NCBI GenBank assembly: GCA_015662615.1
Contig: DQTU01000103.1
Coordinates: forward strand, 1-7,190
Origin: Campylobacterales bacterium
GTDB lineage: Bacteria > Campylobacterota > Campylobacteria > Campylobacterales > QNZT01
Length of the DNA: 7,190 nt
Reading direction: 5' to 3'
In this document: piece by piece, positions 1-6,442 of the stretch
How the letters are laid out: each line of letters starts with the position of its first letter
Position numbering within the stretch: the first letter of the stretch is position 1
Position numbers and translations under genes: made by a program
Notes under the pieces: model-generated
The model's database searches: none
What the model saw: only the letters and a program-made list of their open reading frames with translations
What the model was told of the DNA's origin: nothing

Positions 1-1070
1 CTTCCTATCATGACTGTTCCTGCTCCAACTGCTAATGCTTTGGCAACATCTCCAGAGTATTTGATACCACCGTCTGCGATAACAGGAATTCCGTGAAGTG
101 CTCCCTCTTTTGCACAAGTTTCTATTGCAGTTATTTGTGGTATTCCCACTCCTGCAACGATTCTTGTGGTACAGATACTTCCAGGCCCAATTCCCACTTT
201 TACAGCATCTGCTCCAGCTTCGATGAGTGCTTTTACGGCTTCTGGTGTTGCTACATTTCCTGCAATGACTTGGATGTCAAATTTACTTTTTATCTCTTTT
301 ACGGTGTCCATGATACCTTTTGAGTGTCCGTGAGCAGAGTCTAAAACTAAAACATCTACACCTGCATCAATTAACGCTTGTGCTCGGTCAATTTGTCCAA
401 CACCGATTGCTGCTCCACAGCCAAGTCTTCCATATTTATCTTTATATGAGTTTGGAAACTCTTTTCGTTTTTTTAAATCTTTTATAGTGATAAGACCTGC
501 AAGTGTTCCATCCTCTTTGACAAGTGGAAGTTTTTCAATTTTATGTTGTTTAAAAATCTCTTCAGCACCTTCAAGTGAGATGCCATGAGGTGCAGTGATG
601 AGTGGTGCTTTTGTCATAAGCGTTTCAACACTTTGGCTAAAGTCAGTTTCAAAACGCAAATCTCTGTTGGTTAAAATCCCCACTAATATATCTTTATCGT
701 CAACTACTGGAAAACCAGATATTCGGTATTCGAGCATCAAATTATTTGCGTCTTGTATCGTATCGTAAAGTTTTAAGTGTATCGGCTCATTGATGATTCC
801 GCTTTCACTCTTTTTTACACGGCTTACTTGTTTGGCTTGTGTTTTAATATCCATGTTTTTATGGATGATTCCAATGCCTCCAAGTCTTGCCATTTTGATT
901 GCTGCTTGGTATTCAGTAACTGTATCCATCGCTGCTGATACAAAAGGGATATTGAGTGTGATATCTTTTGTTAATTGTGCATGGATGTTCACCTCTTTGG
1001 GTAACACTTCCGAATACGCAGGAATTAGTAAAACATCTTCAAATGTTAGTGCTTTTTGTCTTATTTTCAT
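1..1070 (-). CDS. guaB: IMP dehydrogenase GuaB (3' end truncated by window edge)
   Basis: GuaB oxidises IMP to XMP with NAD+, the committed step of cytosolic guanine nucleotide synthesis. The first 356 codons are visible; the family is usually about 480-490 residues, so the C-terminal quarter lies outside the window. The N-terminus reads MKIRQKALTFEDVLLIP, a standard GuaB start. The catalytic barrel begins here (PFVSAAMDT is clear) and is interrupted by a pair of CBS domains at about residues 95-210, with LTNRDL near 130-138 and TLMTKAP near 150. The barrel resumes with DVLVLDSAHGHSKG and AGNVATPEA. The active-site loop GPGSICTTR puts the catalytic cysteine at residue 300, and the IMP-binding ADGGI motif has Asp333. 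The ATG is preceded by AAGGGA at 1076-1081, 5 nt away. The gene starts 11 nt after the gatA stop, consistent with an operon. No frameshift or missing residue was seen in the visible part. Identification is very secure. Confidence 0.97.
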   Translation of the reverse strand, partial: MKIRQKALTFEDVLLIPAYSEVLPKEVNIHAQLTKDITLNIPFVSAAMDTVTEYQAAIKMARLGGIGIIHKNMDIKTQAKQVSRVKKSESGIINEPIHLKLYDTIQDANNLMLEYRISGFPVVDDKDILVGILTNRDLRFETDFSQSVETLMTKAPLITAPHGISLEGAEEIFKQHKIEKLPLVKEDGTLAGLITIKDLKKRKEFPNSYKDKYGRLGCGAAIGVGQIDRAQALIDAGVDVLVLDSAHGHSKGIMDTVKEIKSKFDIQVIAGNVATPEAVKALIEAGADAVKVGIGPGSICTTRIVAGVGIPQITAIETCAKEGALHGIPVIADGGIKYSGDVAKALAVGAGTVMIG

Positions 1071-1081
1071 ACCAATCCCTT

Positions 1082-2437
1082 TTATTTTAAAATATTTTCT
1101 AAACTTAATGCACCGTCAAAAAGTGTTTGCTCATCAAACGCTTTTGCGATAAATTGCCCTCCGATTGGAAGTCCCTCACTACTATTTCCGATAGGGACGG
1201 AAATTGCAGGAAGTCCCGCAAGATTAATCGCAATCGTATAAATATCACTCAAATACATATCCAATGGGTCTTTTTTACTGCCAAATTCAAATGCAGGCGT
1301 TGGAGCAACAGGAGTAAAAATCAAATCCGCCTCTTGGAAAATCTTTTCAAACTGGTCTTTGATAAGGTGTCTTGCTTTTTGTGCTTTGATGTAGTAATCA
1401 TCATAATAACCACTGCTTAACACAAAAGTTCCAAGTAAAATTCTTCTTTTTACCTCTTCTCCAAAACCTTCACTTTTAGTTTTTAAGTACATATCTTTAA
1501 GTGCAGTTGCTTCTGCTTGGTTTCCATATCTCACACCATCATATCTACTCAAGTTTGTACTAGCCTCAGCAGATGCGACAACATAATACGCTGCGATATC
1601 GTACTTTGAGTTAATCATATTTTTGTAGATGATTTTATGACCCGCTTCTTCTAGTGCTTTGATAGAATCTTGTATTGATTTTTTAGTCTCATCTCCAGCC
1701 TCTTCAAGGTAGTTTTCAATGACGGCAATGGTTAGTTTTCTATCTCCATCGAGTTTATCACTTACTTTTTCATGAGGGATGTTTAAAGATGTTGAATCTC
1801 TCGGCTCATGTCCGGCTAAGATATCGTAAAGAATTGCGGCATCCTCAACATTTTGAGTAATTGGTCCTATCTGGTCAAGTGAACTTGAATACGCTGAAAG
1901 TCCATAACGACTCACTCTTCCATAAGTTGGCTTCATCCCCACACAGCCACAAAATGCAGCAGGTTGTCTGATACTTCCACCTGTATCACTTCCGAGTGCT
2001 GCGATAGCAAGTCCTGCACCAACAGCCGCGGCACTTCCTCCGCTACTTCCGCCAGGAACACAGTTTGGATTGTGAGGATTTAGCGTTTTCCCATAATACG
2101 AAGTTTCAGTCGAACTCCCCATAGCAAACTCATCCATGTTGGTTCTACCAAACGGTGCTAAATTGTGCTCTAACATTTTGTCGATAACTGTTGCATTGTA
2201 AGGTGCTACATATCCTTGAAGTATTTTAGAAGAGCATGTGACATTCCATCCCTCAACTTGGATATTATCTTTGATAGCGATTGGAACACCTACACCGTAT
2301 TCGTTGATGTCAGTATCGGTTAACTGTTCTACATAGGCACCGATGTCTGAATTTTCTTTGATTTTTTTAGCTAAATCCTGTTTTAGGCTGACAATCTCTT
2401 CAGGTGAGAGTTTTAAAGCTTCTTTGAGTGTAATCAC
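1082..2437 (-). CDS. gatA: Asp-tRNA(Asn)/Glu-tRNA(Gln) amidotransferase subunit A
   Basis: GatA is the glutaminase subunit of the GatCAB complex. It releases ammonia from glutamine, which GatB uses to convert Glu-tRNA(Gln) and/or Asp-tRNA(Asn) to the amidated forms in the cytosol. The 451-residue protein has the full amidase signature. The Ser-cisSer-Lys triad is visible as Lys56 in IAIKDN, Ser131 in the PGGSSGGSAAAV block and nucleophile Ser155 in GSDTGGSIRQPA; the spacing matches other GatA proteins. Later conserved stretches include KRRILLGTFVLSSGYYD and INLAGLPAISVP. Length is normal for the Campylobacterota form. The start is GTG: an in-frame TAA directly precedes it, so there is no earlier start, and AGGGA lies 7 nt upstream. 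gatB and gatC are not in the window, so they must be encoded elsewhere. The gene sits between dnaX and guaB on the same strand. Confidence 0.97.
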   Translation of the reverse strand: MITLKEALKLSPEEIVSLKQDLAKKIKENSDIGAYVEQLTDTDINEYGVGVPIAIKDNIQVEGWNVTCSSKILQGYVAPYNATVIDKMLEHNLAPFGRTNMDEFAMGSSTETSYYGKTLNPHNPNCVPGGSSGGSAAAVGAGLAIAALGSDTGGSIRQPAAFCGCVGMKPTYGRVSRYGLSAYSSSLDQIGPITQNVEDAAILYDILAGHEPRDSTSLNIPHEKVSDKLDGDRKLTIAVIENYLEEAGDETKKSIQDSIKALEEAGHKIIYKNMINSKYDIAAYYVVASAEASTNLSRYDGVRYGNQAEATALKDMYLKTKSEGFGEEVKRRILLGTFVLSSGYYDDYYIKAQKARHLIKDQFEKIFQEADLIFTPVAPTPAFEFGSKKDPLDMYLSDIYTIAINLAGLPAISVPIGNSSEGLPIGGQFIAKAFDEQTLFDGALSLENILK

Positions 2438-2444
2438 TTATTTT

Positions 2445-2449
2445 TCCCT
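2445..2449 (-). promoter_or_regulatory. Ribosome binding site supporting the GTG start of gatA
   Basis: AGGGA on the minus strand, 7 nt before the GTG. It decides the start because the codon immediately before the GTG is an in-frame TAA, and the resulting N-terminus MITLKEALKLS fits the family. Confidence 0.65.
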
Positions 2450-2484
2450 GCATTTAAAATTTTAGAGATTTTATCTAATAGTGG

Positions 2485-4191
2485 CTAAATTTTTGACTTA
2501 ATAATGATTTTTTTAGGTTCAAAAAGCTCTTGTGCTTTCTTAACAAACTCATTTTCCAAGATATCATTTGCATCTATTTCATTTGTGCTACTTACCACTT
2601 GATTTGCGATACAACTATCTGTTGGTTGTTCCTCTTTTTGAAACTCCACATCTTCAATCATAGAACTTGATTCTTCATTTGCATGGGGTTGGCTTATGGG
2701 AATCTCCTTATCTTCAGGACATGGAATCATAGAAATCTTGGCTTCAAATCCAAAACACTCTTGTACAAAATGTTTGATATGCCCCGAACTTTGTCGCAGC
2801 GTCTTTTTGCAAGCTTGTTGTGCACATGAGATGAGTTTGAGCTTGTTATCTTCAAAGTCAACAAATTCAATAGAGTTTTTAAAACATTCTCCAAGTTCGT
2901 AGTTTCTATCATAAAGCTTATCTATGAGCTCTTGAAAAGTTTTAGCATGAGGGTTTTGTTTTACAGGCTCTGGTATTGGCACTGGTGCTGGAGCTTCCAC
3001 AATTGGCTCTATTTTTTCTGGTTCAGGTTCTATAGTTTGAGGTTCTTGTGGAGGAGGGGCTGGAGTAGTTGGTGGAACTGGAATCTCTTTAGGTGATTCA
3101 ATGTTCTGCGGTTGAGGTTTTGGAGCTATTGCAATTTTCCCCTCAAGCTCATCTATCATATCATCGATATCTTTTATCTTTGTAGCTTCAATCATCTTGA
3201 AAAACAGAAGGGTTAGTCCAAAACCGCTATCGGCATTTAAAAAGAGTAAGTTTTTTGACTCACTTAGGATTCGGAAAAATCGGTCGCTTAACATGGTTGA
3301 AAATCTTGCATCTCTTTGGAAAAAACGCTCTTTTGCATAAGAGATAATTTCATCGATAACGACTTCACTCTCATAGCTTTCAAGCTCTTTGATAAATTCT
3401 AAAACTTTATCTCTATCATTTTTAAAGATGGCATTAAAAATCGCATCGATAAACTCAGGGTCTAAGATACCAAGCATAGAAGCAACACTTTTTGCATCTA
3501 TAAAGTTTTTAGAAAAGATGATGGCTTGGTCTAAAAGTGTAAGCGTATCTCTCAATGAGCCGTTTCCTGCACGAGTTAACATGGTAAGTGCTTCTGCTTC
3601 ATACTCAACATTTTCTAGGTTCAAGATGTGTGAAAGGTGTTTGACAACTTCTGGAGCATGTATCTTTTTAAACCGAAAATGCTGCGTACGGGATAAAATA
3701 GTAGGTGGAAGTTTCATCGGGTCTGTTGTCGCTAAGATAAATTTGACATACTCAGGTGGCTCTTCAAGTGTTTTTAAAAGTGCGTTAAACGCCTCTTTTG
3801 TGAGCATGTGGACTTCATCGATGATGAAAATCTTAAATCGTGCTATATTTGGTTTGTATTTTGTCTGCTCTATCAGCCCTCTGATATCATCAATCTTTCG
3901 ACTACTCGCTGCATCCATCTCCACGATATCTATATGCCTGTTTTCATTCGCTGTGATACAGTTTTCGCACACTTCACATGGAGTAGAAGTTGGACCTTTA
4001 TCGCACACTAGGGATTTTGCAAAGATGCGCGCAGTTGAGGTTTTTCCACTTCCTCGAAGTCCTGAAAACAGGTAAGCATGTGAGAGTCTATCTTGATCCA
4101 ATGCCATGGTCAGTGTTTGTGTAATCGTCTCTTGACCGATGAGTTTATCAAAAGTTGAGGGTCTGTACTTTAGGGCTAAAACTTGCGACAA
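2485..4191 (-). CDS. dnaX: DNA polymerase III subunit tau/gamma (clamp loader ATPase)
   Basis: DnaX is the ATPase of the replicative clamp loader, placing the beta clamp on DNA and organising the replisome. The AAA+ module covers about residues 1-345: Walker A GLRGSGKT (44-51), a zinc-binding set Cys63, Cys72, Cys75 and Cys78, Walker B IIDEVHML (123-130), sensor 1 ATTD (154-157), the arginine finger in LSRTQ (Arg168), and sensor 2 GSLRD (211-215). A proline- and glutamate-rich linker runs from about 356 to 412. A small folded region follows (about 417-490), then an acidic, Ser-rich stretch and a basic terminal segment (FVKKAQELFEPKKIIIKSKI). At 568 residues it resembles a full-length tau form. 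The start is TTG: no in-frame ATG or GTG occurs just upstream, AAGGA sits 7 nt before it, and the N-terminus LALKYRP is where DnaX proteins begin. gatA follows after 47 nt. No convincing slippery site for a shorter gamma form was found. Confidence 0.96.
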   Translation of the reverse strand: MSQVLALKYRPSTFDKLIGQETITQTLTMALDQDRLSHAYLFSGLRGSGKTSTARIFAKSLVCDKGPTSTPCEVCENCITANENRHIDIVEMDAASSRKIDDIRGLIEQTKYKPNIARFKIFIIDEVHMLTKEAFNALLKTLEEPPEYVKFILATTDPMKLPPTILSRTQHFRFKKIHAPEVVKHLSHILNLENVEYEAEALTMLTRAGNGSLRDTLTLLDQAIIFSKNFIDAKSVASMLGILDPEFIDAIFNAIFKNDRDKVLEFIKELESYESEVVIDEIISYAKERFFQRDARFSTMLSDRFFRILSESKNLLFLNADSGFGLTLLFFKMIEATKIKDIDDMIDELEGKIAIAPKPQPQNIESPKEIPVPPTTPAPPPQEPQTIEPEPEKIEPIVEAPAPVPIPEPVKQNPHAKTFQELIDKLYDRNYELGECFKNSIEFVDFEDNKLKLISCAQQACKKTLRQSSGHIKHFVQECFGFEAKISMIPCPEDKEIPISQPHANEESSSMIEDVEFQKEEQPTDSCIANQVVSSTNEIDANDILENEFVKKAQELFEPKKIIIKSKI

Positions 4192-4198
4192 TTGAACA

Positions 4199-4203
4199 TC
4201 CTT
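4199..4203 (-). promoter_or_regulatory. Ribosome binding site supporting the TTG start of dnaX
   Basis: AAGGA on the minus strand, 7 nt before TTG. It supports a TTG start, since the nearest upstream ATG (overlapping this site) is out of frame with dnaX and opens only a seven-codon reading frame. Confidence 0.65.
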
Positions 4204-4220
4204 AATACTTAGTTCTTTCC

Positions 4221-4226
4221 ATAATA
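4221..4226 (-). promoter_or_regulatory. Candidate -10 element for the dnaX-gatA-guaB unit
   Basis: TATTAT on the minus strand matches the TATAAT consensus at five of six positions and lies about 30 nt before the dnaX start. Upstream are spaced T-rich runs with no clear -35 hexamer, the pattern described for epsilonproteobacterial sigma-70 promoters. In AT-rich DNA such a match is easily accidental, so this is a tentative call from position and composition. Confidence 0.35.
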
Positions 4227-4232
4227 CTACAT

Positions 4233-4238
4233 TAAAAT
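4233..4238 (+). promoter_or_regulatory. Candidate -10 element for the lipoprotein-helicase pair
   Basis: TAAAAT on the plus strand matches five of six positions of TATAAT and would give a leader of roughly 45-50 nt before the lipoprotein ATG. No good -35 hexamer is visible. Only 6 nt separate it from the opposing dnaX -10 candidate, so the two promoters, if real, would overlap back to back and might compete. The call rests on position and base match alone. Confidence 0.25.
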
Positions 4239-4278
4239 AAAGGTTTTGATAAAAGAGACGATTTACAACAAAATCGAT

Positions 4279-4283
4279 AGGAG
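4279..4283 (+). promoter_or_regulatory. Ribosome binding site of the small lipoprotein gene
   Basis: AGGAG lies 8 nt before the ATG at 4292. This near-consensus site is the main reason, together with the lipoprotein signal, to accept such a short reading frame as a real gene. Confidence 0.6.
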
Positions 4284-4291
4284 AATTATAG

Positions 4292-4402
4292 ATGAAAAAA
4301 ATTATAGTAACAATGATGGCACTTTTTGCCTTGGCAACACTTTTTACAGCATGTGAGAAAACAGATTATCAACACCCTTTGCATAGGTCAAGTGGAAAGT
4401 AG
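4292..4402 (+). CDS. Small predicted lipoprotein, 36 residues, function unknown
   Basis: I do not recognise this protein. It begins MKKIIVTMMALFALATLF, a short basic N-terminus plus a hydrophobic segment, followed by a lipobox-like LFTAC with the candidate lipidated cysteine at residue 21. Phe at -3 is less usual than Leu, Val or Ile but tolerated. The predicted mature peptide is only 16 residues (CEKTDYQHPLHRSSGK), hydrophilic with two histidines, so it would be a lipid-anchored tag of the inner or outer membrane facing the periplasm. A strong AGGAG ribosome site precedes the ATG. The helicase gene follows 25 nt after the stop with no obvious terminator, suggesting cotranscription. dnaX diverges on the other side. 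Export and lipidation are inferred from the signal; the role is unknown. An entericidin-like small lipoprotein is one comparison by size only. Confidence 0.72.
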   Translation: MKKIIVTMMALFALATLFTACEKTDYQHPLHRSSGK

Positions 4403-4427
4403 ATAAAATACTCGAAAAAGAGTTATT

Positions 4428-5696
4428 ATGTCCTTTTCTATACTCGGATTGTCTTCTGAAATTTTAAATGCCTTAAAAGACAAAGGCTATAAAGAAGCTA
4501 CTCCCATTCAAAAAGAGTTAATTCCTGCCATGTTTTCTGGTCGGGATATCCTCGCTGGTGCTCAAACGGGCACTGGAAAAACGGCGGGTTTTGCTCTGCC
4601 TATACTTCAAGAGTTGAGTAAAGATTTTCAAGATAAACATTACCCAAAAGCTATCATCATCGTACCTACGCGTGAATTGGCGAGACAAGTACATGAGAGT
4701 TTCCAAGTGTATGGAAAATATCTGCCTTTAAAAAGTATCGTTCTTTTTGGCGGGAAAAACATAACAAGCCAAATTAAGGCATTAAAGTCTGGTGTGGATA
4801 TCGTTGTGAGTACTTCTGGGCGATTGTTAGAGCATATCGAACAGAAAAATATCAGCGTAACAGGCGTTAAATATCTTGTTTTAGATGAAGCGGATACCAT
4901 TCTTGATATGGGATTTGTCAAAGAAGTGACAAAAATTCTCTCCTGCCTTCCTGAAAATCGACAAAATATTTTCATCTCTGCAACACTTTCAGGCTCTGTA
5001 AAAAGACTCGCAGATGAGATACTAAATCGGGTAAAACTTATCGAAGTAGATAGCATGGGAGCAACTGCGAGTTTAGTGAGGCAAGTTATCCATCCCGTAG
5101 AGAAAGAGCAAAAAACAGAACTTTTATCATTTTTGATAGGTTCTAGAAACTACAAATATGTATTGGTTTTTGTGAGAAAAAAACTAGAAGCTGATGAAGT
5201 TGCCAAAGAGTTAAATTTAAATGGTTTAAAAACTTCAGTTATCCATGGAGATAAAACCTCAGGTGCAAGAAATAGAGCTATGAGTGATTTTAAAGAGGGG
5301 AAAATCCGTGTTTTAGTAGCCACTGATATCGCAGCAAGAGGTTTAGATATCCCTTCACTTTTGGTCGTTATAAATTATGATATACCACATGTAACAGGAG
5401 ATTATATCCACCGCATAGGACGAACTGGACGGGCAGGGCTTGAGGGCTTGGCGATAACACTTATTTCTCCAAAAGAGGAGATTGCTTTAAGAGATGTAGA
5501 GCAACTTTTGGGTAAAAAAATAGATAGAGAGATTATCAAAGGGTATGAACCAGTTGTGACTGAGGTTCAAAAAGGGACTAGGAAAAGAGCTAAAGATATG
5601 AAAAAAACCGATGGCGCTTTTGGGAATAAGAAGCGTAAGAGTGTTGTGAAGAAGAAGCGGAAAGTTACTAAGAGGGATGGTTGGGCAAAGCGTTAA
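4428..5696 (+). CDS. rhlE: DEAD-box ATP-dependent RNA helicase, RhlE type
   Basis: An ATP-dependent RNA helicase of the DEAD-box family, likely unwinding short RNA duplexes during ribosome assembly or RNA decay in the cytoplasm. All core motifs appear in order over 422 residues: Q motif with Phe3 and TPIQ (25-28), motif I AQTGTGKT (45-52), Ia PTRELA (80-85), Ib as TSGR (129-132), motif II DEAD (153-156), motif III SAT (184-186), motif IV around VLVFVRKK, motif V VATDIAARGLDI, and motif VI HRIGRTGRAG (328-337). A Lys/Arg-rich tail from about 383 to 422 probably adds RNA affinity. Motif Ib is normally TPGR; the Pro-to-Ser change is unusual. The ATG has AAGAG 5 nt upstream. The gene follows the small lipoprotein gene and its TAA overlaps the murI stop on the other strand. 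Assignment to RhlE rather than DeaD/CsdA or the H. pylori RhpA group rests on length and N-terminus and is less certain than the family. Confidence 0.93.
   Translation: MSFSILGLSSEILNALKDKGYKEATPIQKELIPAMFSGRDILAGAQTGTGKTAGFALPILQELSKDFQDKHYPKAIIIVPTRELARQVHESFQVYGKYLPLKSIVLFGGKNITSQIKALKSGVDIVVSTSGRLLEHIEQKNISVTGVKYLVLDEADTILDMGFVKEVTKILSCLPENRQNIFISATLSGSVKRLADEILNRVKLIEVDSMGATASLVRQVIHPVEKEQKTELLSFLIGSRNYKYVLVFVRKKLEADEVAKELNLNGLKTSVIHGDKTSGARNRAMSDFKEGKIRVLVATDIAARGLDIPSLLVVINYDIPHVTGDYIHRIGRTGRAGLEGLAITLISPKEEIALRDVEQLLGKKIDREIIKGYEPVVTEVQKGTRKRAKDMKKTDGAFGNKKRKSVVKKKRKVTKRDGWAKR
5693..5696. other. Shared TTAA: overlapping convergent stop codons
   Basis: The palindrome TTAA supplies TAA for the helicase on the plus strand (5694-5696) and TAA for murI on the minus strand (5695-5693). 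The coding regions thus overlap by four bases and leave no spacer for a conventional bidirectional terminator outside the genes. Confidence 0.95.
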
Positions 5697-6433
5697 TTTT
5701 TCAACCACTCATTCGCAACTTCTTTCAACTTATCAGGATTTTCCGAAGCAAAAAGCTTTAATTCAGTATTCAGATGTGTCTCAGTAATTCCAAACTCATC
5801 CTCCAAAAATTCAACCACCGCTTCTCCAGAATGAATTAAAATCGCTTTTGGAAAAAACTTATGAATCTGGCGAGAGATAAGTGGAAAATGGGTACATCCT
5901 AAGATGATAGCATCAGGTTGGCTCACTCCATCAAAGTAATGCTCCATGACAGTTTTTAAAACTTTTCCGCTAAAAAGTCCCTCTTCAACAATAGGCACAA
6001 AAAGGGAAGGGGAGAGTGACTCGATGTTTTTATAGCCATGCTCTTTTAATAGTCTCTCATATTTTCCACTATTTATGGTTGCGTTGGTTCCAAGGATTAA
6101 AATTTTTGCATCTTTATTTGGAATTTTATTTTTTAATGCCAAAACTCCCGGCTCAATTACCCCTGAAACTTTAAAGGGTGCGTTTGCTTTGAGTTCGTCA
6201 ATGGCGTATGCAGATACAGAGTTGCAGGCGGTTATCATGATATCGATATCAAAGTTTTTGAAAAATTCTACTGCTTCAAGAGAGTAGCGGATGATTGTGT
6301 TTTTGTCTTTGACTCCGTATGGAACACGGGCGGTGTCTCCAAAGTAGATAATTTCATCAAAGAGTTTGTATTCAAGAAGAGATTTTACAACAGTAAGTCC
6401 GCCAACTCCGCTGTCATATACTCCCGCTCGCAT
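5693..6433 (-). CDS. murI: Glutamate racemase
   Basis: MurI interconverts L- and D-glutamate, supplying D-Glu for peptidoglycan precursors in the cytosol. The 246 residues begin MRAGVYDSGVGGLTV, with the conserved DSG motif (Asp7, Ser8). The two catalytic cysteines are Cys70 in ITACNS and Cys180 in LGCTHFPL. PYG (38-40), EPG (94-96) and VEEGL (149-153) are also family motifs. The cysteine positions nearly coincide with those of the H. pylori enzyme, which is of similar length. The ATG lies 9 nt after the rho stop; AAGGA in the last codons of rho is about 12 nt upstream, a long spacing for a ribosome site, so initiation may lean on coupling to rho translation. Adjacent rho and murI genes also occur in H. 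pylori, as I recall. Its stop codon shares four bases with the helicase stop. Confidence 0.96.
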   Translation of the reverse strand: MRAGVYDSGVGGLTVVKSLLEYKLFDEIIYFGDTARVPYGVKDKNTIIRYSLEAVEFFKNFDIDIMITACNSVSAYAIDELKANAPFKVSGVIEPGVLALKNKIPNKDAKILILGTNATINSGKYERLLKEHGYKNIESLSPSLFVPIVEEGLFSGKVLKTVMEHYFDGVSQPDAIILGCTHFPLISRQIHKFFPKAILIHSGEAVVEFLEDEFGITETHLNTELKLFASENPDKLKEVANEWLKN

Positions 6434-6442
6434 GATGTGATT

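Noticed and set aside
790..1152. Plus-strand frame opposite guaB and the gatA end
   Set aside because: Lies entirely antisense to well-supported genes and its composition follows from their codons.
2507..2520. A-rich run (seven A on the minus strand) near the dnaX 3' end as a programmed frameshift site
   Set aside because: It sits ten codons before the stop, and both alternative frames end within a few codons. No matching slippery heptamer appears in the linker where a gamma form would be made.
3389..4075. Long plus-strand open frame opposite dnaX
   Set aside because: It is the antisense shadow of the conserved AAA+ region; the encoded sequence has no recognisable domain and no ribosome site was noted.
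4201..4218. Six-codon frame (ATG to TAA, minus strand) before dnaX as a leader peptide
   Set aside because: No ribosome site ahead of it, no regulatory residue run and no attenuator structure; short frames like this are expected by chance.
4411..4424. ACTC / GAGT hairpin ahead of the helicase ATG
   Set aside because: Four base pairs around a six-base A-rich loop, flanked by mismatches; too weak to treat as a regulatory structure or terminator.
5678..5707. Inverted repeat TGGTTG / CAACCA spanning the helicase-murI junction, considered as a terminator
   Set aside because: The stem is only six base pairs with an 18-nt loop, the T-run lies inside the loop, and neither side of the stem is followed by T residues.
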